Made by a program: the position numbers and the translations under genes. Below, one piece after another: positions 43,942 to 53,437 of a stretch of 64,000 nt of DNA. The stretch comes from Agromyces sp. CF514 (GTDB lineage Bacteria > Actinomycetota > Actinomycetes > Actinomycetales > Microbacteriaceae). The stretch is from assembly GCF_900113185.1 (NCBI RefSeq), contig NZ_FOZD01000001.1, positions 124,001 through 188,000 of the forward strand. Reading direction: 5' to 3'. Every line of letters starts with the position of its first letter. Position 1 is the stretch's first letter. The notes under the pieces were generated by a model. That model did not search any database. It saw nothing but the letters and a program-made list of their open reading frames with translations, and was not told the DNA's origin.

Positions 43942-44862
43942 TCAGACGTGCTCGTTCACGATCTCCGCCAGCACGCGCGCGCCGAGGCGACCGAGCGGAC
44001 TGCGCGCATCGGTCGCGTCGACCATCGCCGTGGCCAGCACGAGGGCCCAGCCCTGCGCACGCTCCCACTTCGCGGCATCGATGCGGGCGCCTCGCCCGGT
44101 TCCCGCCCCCATGAGGGCCTCGACGCGCCGCTCGAACCGCTCGCGCCCGTGCCGGCCGAACGTCAGCCAGGCCGTCGCGAGATCGGTCGCAGGGTCCCCG
44201 GACGTGAGGTCGCCGAAGTCGACGACCGCGGCGAGCGATCCGTCGTCGTGCAGCAGCAGGTTGCCGGGGTGCAGGTCGCCGTGCAGCCAGCACGGCGGTC
44301 CCTGCCAGACGGATGCCGAGAGCGCCCGATCCCACGCACGCCCCACGCCCTCGGGGTCGGCCACACGACCGCCGGCGAGCCGCGCGCGCACCGAGGCGTC
44401 GCGCGCGGCCAGCGGCACGCCGCGGAACGCGTTGCGAGGCGCGTCGGCGGGCGCGGGCGCCCCGAGCGCGAACACGAACTCCGCGAGGGCGTCGGCCGCG
44501 GCATCCCTCGCGGGCTCCGAGAACCCGAGGGCCGCGGATCCCGGAAGCCACGGCACGATGCTCCAGGGGGCGTCGTACCCGAACTCGGGGGCGGGCGCGC
44601 CCGCCCGGATCGGCGCGGGAACCGGCACCGGAAGCCCGGCGGCGAGCCCGGGGAGCCACCGCTGTTCGTGCAGCACGAGGGGAACCGCGAGCTCGCGCCG
44701 CGGCATCCGCACCGCGAGGTCGTCGCCGAGCCGGAACATCACGTTGTCCCACCCGTTGGTCTCGCGGCGCACCGGCCCCGCGAGGTCGGGATGCTGCGCC
44801 GCGACGAGTCGGACCACGAGCGCCTCGTCGGGGTGCAGGTCGGGCTCCGGCGCATCGGCCAT
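43942..44862 (-). CDS. Aminoglycoside phosphotransferase (APH)-family kinase
   Basis: A 306-residue protein-kinase-like small-molecule kinase. It has RRETNGWDNVMFRLGDDLAVRMPRRE (nucleotide-binding lobe), WLHGDLHPGNLLLHDDG (catalytic loop HGDLHPGN) and VVDFGDLTSGDPATDLA (metal-binding DFGD). This family includes antibiotic, homoserine and choline-type kinases; the actual substrate cannot be inferred. Resistance should not be assumed. It is divergent from the phosphatase gene. Confidence 0.88.
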   Translation of the reverse strand: MADAPEPDLHPDEALVVRLVAAQHPDLAGPVRRETNGWDNVMFRLGDDLAVRMPRRELAVPLVLHEQRWLPGLAAGLPVPVPAPIRAGAPAPEFGYDAPWSIVPWLPGSAALGFSEPARDAAADALAEFVFALGAPAPADAPRNAFRGVPLAARDASVRARLAGGRVADPEGVGRAWDRALSASVWQGPPCWLHGDLHPGNLLLHDDGSLAAVVDFGDLTSGDPATDLATAWLTFGRHGRERFERRVEALMGAGTGRGARIDAAKWERAQGWALVLATAMVDATDARSPLGRLGARVLAEIVNEHV

Positions 44863-44953
44863 CGTCGCACTCCTCCTCCGTACGCGGACGCTGGTCAGCG
44901 TACGCCCCAAGATTCTGCTGCGCCCGGCGCGCATCGCCGCCATGATTGAGGGC

Positions 44954-45481
44954 ATGACGCGTGCGGACGCCGCTGGGGGATCCGCGCAGCCGTTCCGAGT
45001 GTCATTCGTCTGCACGGGCAACATCTGCCGGTCGCCGATGGCAGAGGCCGTGCTGCGCTCGCTCGCCGAACGCGAGGGAGTCTCCTCGCGCATCCAGATC
45101 GAATCGGCGGCGACCGGAGACTGGCACGTCGGCGAGCAGGCCGACCGGCGCACGATCGAGGCCCTCGAGCGCGCGGGCTACGACGGGTCGCGCCATCGCG
45201 CCCGCCAGTTCGACCCGACCGACTTCCCGAACCTCGACCTCGTCGTCGCGTTCGACCGCGGCCAGGCGCGCATCCTGCGCAACTGGGCGCACGGCTCGGC
45301 CGACCAGCAGAAGGTTCGGCTGCTGCTCGAGTTCGACGCGGAACTCGCCGTGCTGCAGGACGTCCCGGACCCCTACTACTCGGACTCAGCGGCCTTCGAT
45401 CGAGTTCTTGGGATGATAGAGCAGGCGACGCAGGCGCTCTTCCGCCAACTCGCTCCCGCTCTCAGACAAGGAATCCGATGA
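44954..45481 (+). CDS. Low-molecular-weight protein-tyrosine phosphatase
   Basis: A 175-residue LMW-PTP. The P-loop is VSFVCTGNICRSPMAEAVLRSL (CxxxxxR with Cys20), and the general-acid loop DVPDPYYSDSAAFDRVLGMIEQA (DPYY) is at the C-terminus. ATG 44954 is used; an ATG 12 nt upstream is an alternative. Its stop overlaps the purB start as ATGA, so the two are translationally coupled although functionally unrelated on paper. Confidence 0.93.
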   Translation: MTRADAAGGSAQPFRVSFVCTGNICRSPMAEAVLRSLAEREGVSSRIQIESAATGDWHVGEQADRRTIEALERAGYDGSRHRARQFDPTDFPNLDLVVAFDRGQARILRNWAHGSADQQKVRLLLEFDAELAVLQDVPDPYYSDSAAFDRVLGMIEQATQALFRQLAPALRQGIR

Positions 45482-46857
45482 CTTCGCTGCCTCCCCAGCC
45501 GCTCAGCCCGCTCGACGGACGGTACCGCGCCGCCGTCGGAACCCTCGGCGAGCACCTCTCCGAAGCCGGCCTGAACCGCGCTCGCGTGCACGTCGAGGTC
45601 GAATGGCTCATCGCGCAGACCGACCGCGGCTTCTTCGGAACCTCGCCCCTTTCCGCCGACCAGCAGGCCGCCCTGCGCCGTGTCGTGACCGAGTTCGGCC
45701 AGCCCGACATCGACGAGCTCGCCTCGCTCGAGGCCACCACGCGCCACGACGTCAAGGCCGTCGAGTACTACGTGCGCCGTCGGCTCAGCGACCTCGGCCT
45801 CGATCGCCTCGCCGAGCTCACGCACTTCGCGTGCACGAGCGAGGACATCAACAACCTGTCGTACGCGGTGACCGTGCGCGACGCGGTGCAGCAGGTCTGG
45901 CTGCCGAAGTACCGTGCCGTCATCGCGGCGATCGCCGAGCTCGCCGTCGCGCACCGCGACGACGCCATGCTCTCTCGTACGCACGGGCAGCCGGCGACGC
46001 CCTCGACCATGGGCAAGGAGCTCGCGGTCTTCGTCTACCGCCTCGAGCGCATCGCGAAGCAGGTCGAGGCCACCGAGTACCTGGGCAAGTTCTCTGGCGC
46101 GACGGGCACGTTCTCTGCGCATGTCGTCGCGGCTCCGGATGTCTCGTGGCCCGAGGTCTCGCGCGACTTCGTCGAATCGCTCGGCCTCACGTGGAACCCG
46201 CTGACCACCCAGATCGAGTCGCACGACTGGCAGGCCGAGCTCTACGGCCGCATCTCGCACGCGAACCGCGTGCTGCACAACCTCGCGACCGACATCTGGA
46301 CCTACATCTCGCTCGGCATCTTCCGCCAGACGCCCGTCGCGGGCGCGACCGGTTCGTCGACCATGCCGCACAAGGTCAACCCGATCCGCTTCGAGAACGC
46401 CGAGGCGAACCTCGAGCTGTCGAGCGCCCTGCTCGACTCGCTCGCCGCGACACTCGTCACGAGCCGCATGCAGCGCGACCTCACCGACTCGAGCGCGCAG
46501 CGCAACATCGGCGTCGGCTTCGGCCACTCGATGCTCGCGCTCGACAACATCCAGCGCGGTCTCGGCGAGATCGACCTCGACCTCGACGTGCTCGCGGCAG
46601 ACCTCGACGGCAACTGGGAGGTGCTCGGCGAGGCGATCCAGACCGTCATCCGCGCCGAGGTCGCCGCGGGCCGCTCGAGCATCGCCGACCCGTACGCGCT
46701 GCTCAAGGAGCTCACGCGCGGCAAGCGCATCGGTCAGGCCGACCTCGTCGAGTTCGTGAACGGCCTCGAGATCGGCGACGACGCGAAGCAGCGCCTGCTC
46801 GCGCTCACGCCCGGCACCTACACGGGCATCGCGTCGAGCCTGGTCGACCGCATCTGA
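45478..46857 (+). CDS. purB: Adenylosuccinate lyase
   Basis: A 459-residue fumarase/aspartase-superfamily lyase acting twice in purine synthesis (SAICAR to AICAR, adenylosuccinate to AMP). It shows PLSPLDGRYRAAVGTLGEHLSEAGLNRARVHVEVEWL, HFACTSEDINNLSYA, SRTHGQPATPSTMGKELAVF, SHDWQAELYG and the superfamily signature GSSTMPHKVNPIRFENAE (flexible catalytic-serine loop). This resembles the PurB subgroup of E. coli more than B. subtilis. It overlaps the LMW-PTP stop by ATGA and is followed by a large double hairpin. Confidence 0.97.
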   Translation: MTSLPPQPLSPLDGRYRAAVGTLGEHLSEAGLNRARVHVEVEWLIAQTDRGFFGTSPLSADQQAALRRVVTEFGQPDIDELASLEATTRHDVKAVEYYVRRRLSDLGLDRLAELTHFACTSEDINNLSYAVTVRDAVQQVWLPKYRAVIAAIAELAVAHRDDAMLSRTHGQPATPSTMGKELAVFVYRLERIAKQVEATEYLGKFSGATGTFSAHVVAAPDVSWPEVSRDFVESLGLTWNPLTTQIESHDWQAELYGRISHANRVLHNLATDIWTYISLGIFRQTPVAGATGSSTMPHKVNPIRFENAEANLELSSALLDSLAATLVTSRMQRDLTDSSAQRNIGVGFGHSMLALDNIQRGLGEIDLDLDVLAADLDGNWEVLGEAIQTVIRAEVAAGRSSIADPYALLKELTRGKRIGQADLVEFVNGLEIGDDAKQRLLALTPGTYTGIASSLVDRI

Positions 46858-46884
46858 CCTCGCGCTCGGCGCAGCGTTGCTCTC

Positions 46885-46965
46885 GCGTTCGGGAGGAGAC
46901 TGCCGCGAGGGGAGGACCGCATCGCGGATCGGCTCCTCCCGCGGCGCGGATCTCCTCCCGAACGC
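46885..46965. terminator. Nested long stem-loop between purB and converging gene
   Basis: The outer arms GCGTTCGGGAGGAGA (46885-46899) and its exact reverse complement (46951-46965) form 15 bp. An inner imperfect stem pairs GGGAGGA (46910-46916) with TCCTCCC (46934-46940) plus flanking CCGCG/CGCGG with a bulge. The whole is 81 nt, symmetrical enough to terminate both converging transcripts. A small REP-like element is an alternative. Confidence 0.6.
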
Positions 46966-47020
46966 TCGCTCCGCGGCCGACGTGTCCGCCGGCTGATGAA
47001 TCGGGCAGCCGAAGTCGAGG

Positions 47021-47344
47021 TCAGTGAGCCCTGGGGGCCTCGGGCGTGCCAGGCGCGTCGCCCGTGGGCGCGTCGCCGTCGCGCTCTGCCCGTGCAGCGG
47101 CGTCGTCGTCGAGTTCGGCCGACTCCGCGGCATCGGGCTTGATGGTCATCGCCAGCAGCGCGAGCACGACGAGCACGATGATGAACACGCCGCCAGTGCC
47201 GATGGCCGCGAGCACGAGGTCGCGCGTGACGCCGAGCGTGATGACGCCGACGAAGATCGCGGCGATGGCCGCGCCGCCGACGTACTCCGCCGGGCGGAGC
47301 ACCTCGCGACGGCTCGGCTGGTAGTCGCCAGGGGGCTTGCTCAC
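47021..47344 (-). CDS. Small membrane protein, function unknown
   Basis: A 107-residue protein starting at GTG 47344, overlapping the stop of the HdeD-like gene as GTGA. It has a soluble N-terminus (SKPPGDYQPSRREVLRPAEYVGG), two transmembrane helices (GGAAIAAIFVGVITLGVTRD; LVLAAIGTGGVFIIVLVVLALLAMTI) and an acidic C-terminal tail. I do not recognise a characterised family. Coupling to the HdeD-like protein suggests a joint membrane role. Confidence 0.75.
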   Translation of the reverse strand: MSKPPGDYQPSRREVLRPAEYVGGAAIAAIFVGVITLGVTRDLVLAAIGTGGVFIIVLVVLALLAMTIKPDAAESAELDDDAAARAERDGDAPTGDAPGTPEAPRAH

Positions 47345-47940
47345 GAGAGACGCTCCGATCCGGATGTCTGGGCGTCGGCCGCTTCGGCCCACTTCAACGA
47401 GAAGCCTCCGATGAGCAGGTAGACGCCGAGCACCACGAGGTATCCGCCGATGAGGCCCACGGCGGTGACCGTGTCGGGCGGCAGCAGCAGGAAGACGATG
47501 GCGAGGATCGCCGTGAATGCGCCGCCGACGATCCAGTCGCGCGCGGCGGCGGTGCGACCGCGGCCGCGCAGGCCCGCGTAGAGCTCGACGAAGCCCGTGA
47601 CCGCGGCCCACGCGCTCACGAGGAACAGCAGGAACGGCAGTCCGCCCGGCACAGTGAGCGCGAGCAGGCCGGCGACGACGGTCACGACGGCATTGATCGC
47701 GAAGAGCGAGCGGATGCCGCGGTCCTCGAGCTTGCGCAGCGCGAGCGCGCCGACCACGAGGCCGGACACGACCGCCCAGACGCCGAACGCCTTCAGGCCG
47801 AAGGCGGCCGAGTGGTCCTGCGAGAACGTGATGACCACGGCCGGCACGAGGGCGAGGAGTCCGCGGACGACCGGGACGACCCAGTACTGGGCGCGCTCCG
47901 GGGCGGCATCGCGGGCGGTGGCCACGGCGACCTCTTTCAC
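47341..47940 (-). CDS. HdeD-like (DUF308) membrane protein
   Basis: A 199-residue protein with six hydrophobic helices in paired repeats (VVRGLLALVPAVVITFSQ; FGVWAVVSGLVVGALALR; FAINAVVTVVAGLLALTVPGGLPFLLFLVSAWAAVTGFVELYAGLR; WIVGGAFTAILAIVFLLLPPDTVTAVGLIGGYLVVLGVYLLIGGF). This arrangement is that of the HdeD/DUF308 family, in E. coli an acid-resistance protein; whether that role holds here is unknown. Confidence 0.85.
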   Translation of the reverse strand: MKEVAVATARDAAPERAQYWVVPVVRGLLALVPAVVITFSQDHSAAFGLKAFGVWAVVSGLVVGALALRKLEDRGIRSLFAINAVVTVVAGLLALTVPGGLPFLLFLVSAWAAVTGFVELYAGLRGRGRTAAARDWIVGGAFTAILAIVFLLLPPDTVTAVGLIGGYLVVLGVYLLIGGFSLKWAEAADAQTSGSERLS

Positions 47941-48064
47941 TTCGGAGGGGGGTACCGATCCATCCTACGCGTCGCGGGCGCGCGAACCTGTGAGCCGGCA
48001 GCGGCCGGACGGCGCGGCCCGCGCAGCGGCCGGACGGCGCGGCAGCGCCGCGGCCGGCCGTGCG

Positions 48065-49486
48065 TCAGAGCGCCCGCAGGATGTCCTCGACCCGGTCCTT
48101 CGCGTCGCCGAAGAGCATCTGGGCGTTGTCCCGCGTGAACAGGGGGTTCGCGACCCCGGCGTACCCGGCGGCCATCGAGCGCTTGAACACGATGACGTTC
48201 GAGGCCTCCCAGACGCGCAGCACGGGCATGCCGGCGATCGGGCTGCCCGGGTCCTCCGAGGCTGCGGGGTTCACGGTGTCGTTCGCGCCGATGACGAGCA
48301 CGACCGAGGTCTCGGCGAAGTCGTCGTTGATCTCGTCCATCTCCTCGACGACGTCGTAGGGCACCTTCGCCTCGGCGAGCAGCACGTTCATGTGCCCCGG
48401 CAGGCGCCCGGCGACGGGGTGGATGCCGAAGCGCACGCCGATGCCCCGCTCACGCAGCTTCGCCGTCAGCTCGGCGACCGGGTACTGCGCCTGCGCGACG
48501 GCCATGCCGTAGCCGGGCGTGATGATGACGCTGGTCGCGTCGCGCAGCAGCGCGGCGGCATCCGATGCCTGGATCTCGTGCGTCTCGCCCTGCACCTCGC
48601 CGGAGGAGGTGGGCGCGGCGATGCCGAACCCGCCCGCGATGACCGAGATGAACGAGCGGTTCATGGCCTTGCACATGATGTACGAGAGGTACGCACCGGA
48701 CGAGCCGACGAGTGCGCCGGTCACGATGAGCAGGTCGTTGTTCAGCAGGAAGCCCGCCGCGGCCGCGGCCCAGCCCGAGTAGCTGTTCAGCATCGAGATG
48801 ACGACGGGCATGTCACCGCCGCCGATCGAGGCGACGAGGTGCCAGCCGAGGGCGAGGGCGAGGGCGGTCACGACGACGAGCAGCCAGAGCTCGGGGGTGA
48901 TGACGTACCAGACCGTGAGCACGACGAAGGCGACGAGGGCACCGAGGTTGAGCGCGTTCTTGCCCGGCAGCATGAGCGGTGCGGACTTCATGCGCGCCGA
49001 GAGCTTGAGGAACGCGACGATCGAACCGGTGAAGGTGACGGCGCCGATGAAGACGCCGATGAAGACCTCGGCATGGTGGATGTCGAGCAGCGCACCGGTC
49101 ATGGGGGTTTCCTCGAGGGCCCCGTTCCAGCCGACGAGCACCGCGGCGAGGCCGACGAAGCTGTGCAGCAGGGCGATGAGCTCGGGCATGCCGGTCATCT
49201 CGACGACGCGGGCCCTCCAGAGGCCGATCGCCCCGCCGATGAGCACGGCCCCCGCGAGGAGGCTGAGGCCGAGCGTCGCCTGCGGCGAACCCCAGGCATC
49301 CGCGACGACGACGCCGACGGTGGCGATGAGCGCGATGGCCATGCCGGCGATGCCGTAGCCGACACCGGCCTTGGCGGTTTCCTGCCTGCTGAGGCCTGCG
49401 AGGCTGAGGATGAACAGCAGCGCGGCGACGATGTACGCGGCTCCGGCGATCGACGCCGGGGTGAGCAGTGCGGTGGTCTCTGGCAC
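48065..49486 (-). CDS. pntB: NAD(P) transhydrogenase subunit beta
   Basis: A 473-residue PntB. The N-terminal half is a series of about nine membrane helices forming the proton channel. The C-terminal soluble domain III binds NADP(H): [71 protein letters not shown] and [13 protein letters not shown] are near-invariant. It uses the proton gradient to reduce NADP+ with NADH. It lies 31 nt after pntA. Confidence 0.97.
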   Translation of the reverse strand: MPETTALLTPASIAGAAYIVAALLFILSLAGLSRQETAKAGVGYGIAGMAIALIATVGVVVADAWGSPQATLGLSLLAGAVLIGGAIGLWRARVVEMTGMPELIALLHSFVGLAAVLVGWNGALEETPMTGALLDIHHAEVFIGVFIGAVTFTGSIVAFLKLSARMKSAPLMLPGKNALNLGALVAFVVLTVWYVITPELWLLVVVTALALALGWHLVASIGGGDMPVVISMLNSYSGWAAAAAGFLLNNDLLIVTGALVGSSGAYLSYIMCKAMNRSFISVIAGGFGIAAPTSSGEVQGETHEIQASDAAALLRDATSVIITPGYGMAVAQAQYPVAELTAKLRERGIGVRFGIHPVAGRLPGHMNVLLAEAKVPYDVVEEMDEINDDFAETSVVLVIGANDTVNPAASEDPGSPIAGMPVLRVWEASNVIVFKRSMAAGYAGVANPLFTRDNAQMLFGDAKDRVEDILRAL

Positions 49487-49517
49487 GTTTTCGGGCTCCT
49501 GGTCGGGTTCTCGGGCG

Positions 49518-51116
49518 TCAGTCGTTGCGGCCTGCGGCGGCGGCCCCGGGGGCCGCGGCCTCCGAGGCGTGTCCGCGCGCGAACATCGCGAGCATGCGTC
49601 GGGTGACGGCGAAACCGCCGAAGACGTTGATCGAGGCGAGCAGCACCGCCACCGCGGCGAGCACCTGCACCACGGGCTCGGGGCTCGTGATCTGCACCAT
49701 GGCGCCGACGACGATGATGCCCGAGATGGCGTTCGTGACGCTCATGAGCGGAGTGTGCAGGGCATGCGCGACCTTGCCGATCACGTAGAAGCCGACGACC
49801 ACCGAGAGCACGAGCACCGTGAAGTGCTGGGGGAGCGGCGGCGGCGCCACGGCGTTGACGGCGAACAACGCGGCGATGCCGAGCGCGACGAGCGAAACCT
49901 TCTTGACCGGTGTCATCGGTGTGCGCGCCGGCTTCGCGGGCTTCGCGCCGGCTTCGACCGGAGCAGCGGATGCCGCGGCCGGCGCCGCCGACACCTGCAC
50001 CGGCGGGGGCGGCCATGTGACCGATCCGGGCTGGGTGACCGTCACCGAGCGCTGCACGACGTCGTCGAAGTCGAGCACGAGCTCGCCGTCCTTGCCCGGC
50101 GTCAGGAGCTTGAGCAGGTTCACGACGTTCGTGCCGTAGAGCTGCGAGGCCTGCGTGGGCAGGCGCGAGGCGAGATCCGTGTAGCCGAGGATCGTGACCC
50201 CGTTCGGCGTGACGACGCGCTCGCCCGCGACCGAGCCGGCGACGTTGCCGCCCTGGCCCGCCGCCATGTCGACGACGACGCTGCCCGAGCGCATGCTCGC
50301 GACATCCGCCGCCGTGATGAGCTTCGGCGCCGGTCGACCCGGGATCAGCGCGGTCGTGATGATGATGTCGACGTCGGCGGCCTGCTCGGAGTAGATCTCC
50401 GCTGCGCGCCGGTCGTAGTCCTCGCTCGTGGCCTTCGCGTACCCGTCGGTCGACTGCATCTGCTCGGCGACCTCGACCTTGAGGTACGTGCCGCCGATCG
50501 ACTTCACCTGGTCGGCCACCTCGGGCCTGGGGTCGGTCGCGCGCACGATCGCCCCGAGGCTCGATGCTGCGCCGATCGCCGCGAGACCGGCGACGCCCGC
50601 ACCGGCGACGAGCACCTTCGCCGGCGGCACCTTGCCCGCCGCCGTCACCTGGCCCGTGAAGAACCGGCCGAACTCGTGCGCGGCCTCGACGACCGCGCGG
50701 TAGCCCGAGATGTTCGACATCGAGCTCAGCACGTCCATCGACTGCGCACGGGAGATGCGGGGCACGGCGTCCATCGCCAGCGCGGTGACGCCGTGGTCGG
50801 CGAGCGCCTGCAGCAGCGCCGGGTTGAACGCGGGCGCGAGCAGTCCGACGATCGTCGAGCCGGGAACGAGCGCCGCGATGTCGGCCTCGGTGGGCGCATT
50901 CACGAGGAGCACGATCTCGCTGCCGAGCGCCGTCGCACGCGAGGTGATCTCGGCGCCCGCCTCGACGTACGCGGCATCGGGGAACGACGACCGCGCGCCC
51001 GCTCCGGCCTCGACGGACACCTCGTAGCCGAGGGCGACGAGCTGCTTCACGGTCGCGGGCGTCGCGGCGACGCGAGACTCGGGGCTGTGCTCGGTCACGA
51101 TCCCGATGCGGGACAT
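49518..51116 (-). CDS. pntA: NAD(P) transhydrogenase subunit alpha
   Basis: A 532-residue fused PntA. NAD(H)-binding domain I covers about 1-380: [113 protein letters not shown] Pro/Ala linker leads to four C-terminal helices ([17 protein letters not shown] through [27 protein letters not shown]). Some bacteria split this into PntAA and PntAB. ATG 51116 has GGAG upstream. Confidence 0.97.
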   Translation of the reverse strand: MSRIGIVTEHSPESRVAATPATVKQLVALGYEVSVEAGAGARSSFPDAAYVEAGAEITSRATALGSEIVLLVNAPTEADIAALVPGSTIVGLLAPAFNPALLQALADHGVTALAMDAVPRISRAQSMDVLSSMSNISGYRAVVEAAHEFGRFFTGQVTAAGKVPPAKVLVAGAGVAGLAAIGAASSLGAIVRATDPRPEVADQVKSIGGTYLKVEVAEQMQSTDGYAKATSEDYDRRAAEIYSEQAADVDIIITTALIPGRPAPKLITAADVASMRSGSVVVDMAAGQGGNVAGSVAGERVVTPNGVTILGYTDLASRLPTQASQLYGTNVVNLLKLLTPGKDGELVLDFDDVVQRSVTVTQPGSVTWPPPPVQVSAAPAAASAAPVEAGAKPAKPARTPMTPVKKVSLVALGIAALFAVNAVAPPPLPQHFTVLVLSVVVGFYVIGKVAHALHTPLMSVTNAISGIIVVGAMVQITSPEPVVQVLAAVAVLLASINVFGGFAVTRRMLAMFARGHASEAAAPGAAAAGRND

Positions 51117-51423
51117 GGGTGCTCCTTCACGTCGAGGCGCCCGCTGGTGCGGCGCTGCGGCTTGGGCGGCCGACGCCTCGGGTGCACTGACGTGCGGTGC
51201 GGCGACGGTGCTGCGAGCACCACCATAGGCGCTGTTCGGCGCCGCGGGCAGCACCTTCCGATGCGTTCCGCGGATGCCGGTGGCAGCCGTTCGGGTGGTC
51301 GTGCTCGGGGATCAGCGTAGGGGTCGCTGTCGACCCCTACGCCGATGTTTCTTCGCCGTGGCCGTGAAGGATCCGCGATTCTTTCACCCAGCAGAAATGC
51401 CGGGACGCTCGCGGGCGTTCAGG
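51117..51423. other. 307-nt intergenic region upstream of pntAB
   Basis: No gene is seen. It should contain the pntA promoter (not clearly recognisable) and, toward the oleate hydratase end, a perfect 12-bp hairpin listed separately. A GGATGCCGG word lies near 51271. Confidence 0.5.
51315..51342 (-). terminator. Perfect 12-bp hairpin downstream of oleate hydratase
   Basis: GCGTAGGGGTCG (51315-51326), a 4-nt CTGT loop and its exact complement (51331-51342). It lies about 80 nt past the oleate hydratase stop, on the pntA side, and most likely terminates the hydratase transcript. Confidence 0.6.
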
Positions 51424-53232
51424 TCACTCGATGGCGTCGTCGGCCCTCGTGCGCGGGGCGGTGCCGCCGTGCGCGGGGATCAGGCCGAAGTCGGTGAGCA
51501 GTTCGCCCATCTGCGTGTTGTCGAGCTTGTCGAGCACGCGACCCTTGACGAAGTTCGGTCCGGGGATGTGCACGGCCTCGCCGTCGGCCAGACGGTTCGT
51601 GGCCTTGAGCAGCCACCGGATGTCGTACGTCGAGTTGAAGACCTCCGGCACTCCTCGGTCGACACCGAGCAACCGGTACGCGGCCTCCATGCCCGTGCGC
51701 ACGGAGTACTCGGTCGTGAAGATCGTGTCGCGCGTCGTCTCGGCGAACTGGCCGATGAACGCGAAGTTCACGGCACCCTCGGGCACGACGTCCGGACGAT
51801 CGCCCGCACGCCGCGGCATGAAGAACGAGTCGATGTACGGCATCATGACGGGCACCGCGGTGGCGGCATTCGCAGCGAGCTCGGGGATGTCGCCCACGGG
51901 AACGCCCAAGTGGAACAACCACTCCTGCGTGATTTCCTCGCCGGTGCACTCCTGCATCGTCTTCTTCACGTAGTCGCCCGGCACGTCGGAGAACAGCGAG
52001 TAGAACCACACGACGATCTCGTCGGGCGACTGGTTCTTGAAGTGCGGCTGACGGTTGACCGTCCAGCTGAGCAGCCAACTCGAGTCCTTCGCGGTGACGA
52101 TGCCGCCGGTGACGACCTTGCCGCTGAAGGGATCGCGCTGCGCGATCTTCTCGATGTACGCGGGGATGCGCTCGTCGAGCGTCGTGATCGTCGCGGACTC
52201 CCACTTGGTCTCGGCGAAGTTGCCGGCGAAGACGTCGGGGTGCCCGAACGCCGCATCCTTCTCGGCGATCCTGCGCCACAGGTCCCAAGCGGGTGCCGGA
52301 CCGGTCTTGAGCACGGCCGGGGTGTGGTGATCGCCCTCGTCGGAGTTCTCGGTGAGCGAGCCGATCGTGGCGAGCACGAGATCGTGCTCGCCGAGGTCGA
52401 CTCCGCCGTCGCCGTGCTCGTCGACCCAATGGATGCGGGTCGCCTGCTTGCGATCGGCCGTGATCTCGAAGTCGATGTCGGTCACGGTCGTCGAGAACCG
52501 GAAGGTGACGCCCTGGTCGAGCAGCCACCGGTACATGGGCAGCACGAGCGACTCGTACTGGTTGTACTTGGTGAACTTGAGGGCCGAGAGGTCGGGCAGT
52601 CCGCCGATGTGGTGGATGAAGCGGTGCAGGTAGAGCTTCATCTCGAGCGCCGAGTGCCACTCCTCGAACGCGAACATCGTGCGCCAGTACAGCCAGAAGT
52701 TGCTCGCGAGGAAGTCTGCCCCGAAGACATCCGTGATGCGCTTGCCCTCCACCTGCTCGCGGGTGGCGAGGATGATGTCCACGATGTCCTTCTGCGCCTT
52801 GGCGCTCAGCGTGAACAGCTTGTCGGTGTGGGCGTCCTGCCCCTGCTTCTCGGTCACCCGGCAGAGCGAGTAGTTCGGGTCGTCCTTGTTGAGCCAGTAG
52901 AACTCGTCGAGCACGCTCGCGCCCTCGATCTCGAGAGAGGGGATGGTGCGGAAGAGGTCCCACAGGCATTCCATGTGGTCCTCCATCTCGCGCCCTCCGC
53001 GGATGACGAAACCCTTCTTCGGCTTCCTGATGCCGTCGAGCGCACCGCCCGGCAGGTGGAGCTCCTCGAGGATCGTGATCTTCGAGCCCGGCAACTGGCC
53101 GTCTCGGATCATGAACACGGCCGACGACATCGACGCGAGCCCCGCGCCCACGAACCAGGCCGTCTTCTCGTCGACCCCTTCGGGCTTGCGCGGGCGCGCG
53201 AAGGCCTCGTAGTTTCCGCTGCTGTAGTACAT
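51424..53232 (-). CDS. ohyA: Oleate hydratase (FAD-dependent fatty-acid double-bond hydratase)
   Basis: A 602-residue member of the myosin-cross-reactive-antigen family, converting oleate and related unsaturated fatty acids to 10-hydroxy fatty acids. It opens MYYSSGNYEAFARPRKPEGVDEKTAWFVGAGLASMSSAVFMIRDG (FAD-binding GxGxxx). Characteristic stretches are KKGFVIRGGREMEDHMECLWDLFRTIPSLE, LHRFIHHIGGLPDLSALKFTKYNQYESLVLP and FAFIGQFAETTRDTIFTTEYSVRTGMEAAY. Often linked to membrane-lipid detoxification. ATG 53232 has GGGGAGA upstream. It is divergent from an IclR regulator. Confidence 0.96.
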   Translation of the reverse strand: MYYSSGNYEAFARPRKPEGVDEKTAWFVGAGLASMSSAVFMIRDGQLPGSKITILEELHLPGGALDGIRKPKKGFVIRGGREMEDHMECLWDLFRTIPSLEIEGASVLDEFYWLNKDDPNYSLCRVTEKQGQDAHTDKLFTLSAKAQKDIVDIILATREQVEGKRITDVFGADFLASNFWLYWRTMFAFEEWHSALEMKLYLHRFIHHIGGLPDLSALKFTKYNQYESLVLPMYRWLLDQGVTFRFSTTVTDIDFEITADRKQATRIHWVDEHGDGGVDLGEHDLVLATIGSLTENSDEGDHHTPAVLKTGPAPAWDLWRRIAEKDAAFGHPDVFAGNFAETKWESATITTLDERIPAYIEKIAQRDPFSGKVVTGGIVTAKDSSWLLSWTVNRQPHFKNQSPDEIVVWFYSLFSDVPGDYVKKTMQECTGEEITQEWLFHLGVPVGDIPELAANAATAVPVMMPYIDSFFMPRRAGDRPDVVPEGAVNFAFIGQFAETTRDTIFTTEYSVRTGMEAAYRLLGVDRGVPEVFNSTYDIRWLLKATNRLADGEAVHIPGPNFVKGRVLDKLDNTQMGELLTDFGLIPAHGGTAPRTRADDAIE

Positions 53233-53403
53233 GCATCTCCCCCCGGATCGTCGCACTGCGACGGCGCGCAGCACCGACTTCAACGCTATCGAGCGGATGC
53301 CGCGGGCGCACGGGTGCGGCCGTGCACGTCTGTGCGTGTTCACCTGCCCGCCGCGTGCCGGGTCACGTTCTCGCGAGGCGACAGCTCGCATTCCGTCGGG
53401 TAT

Positions 53404-53418
53404 GTTCGGATATCGAAC
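53404..53418. promoter_or_regulatory. Inverted repeat upstream of iclR-type gene
   Basis: GTTCG-GATAT-CGAAC is a perfect 5-bp inverted repeat 19 nt before the regulator ATG. It is a candidate autoregulatory operator. A related TTCCGATATCG occurs near 57307, next to the FAD monooxygenase promoter. Confidence 0.45.
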
Positions 53419-53437
53419 GCGATTCGAAGGGGACGGC

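Noticed and set aside
43942-44862. Antibiotic-resistance aminoglycoside phosphotransferase
   Set aside because: Only the general APH fold is visible; the sequence does not match a resistance subfamily that I recognise, so no resistance call is made.
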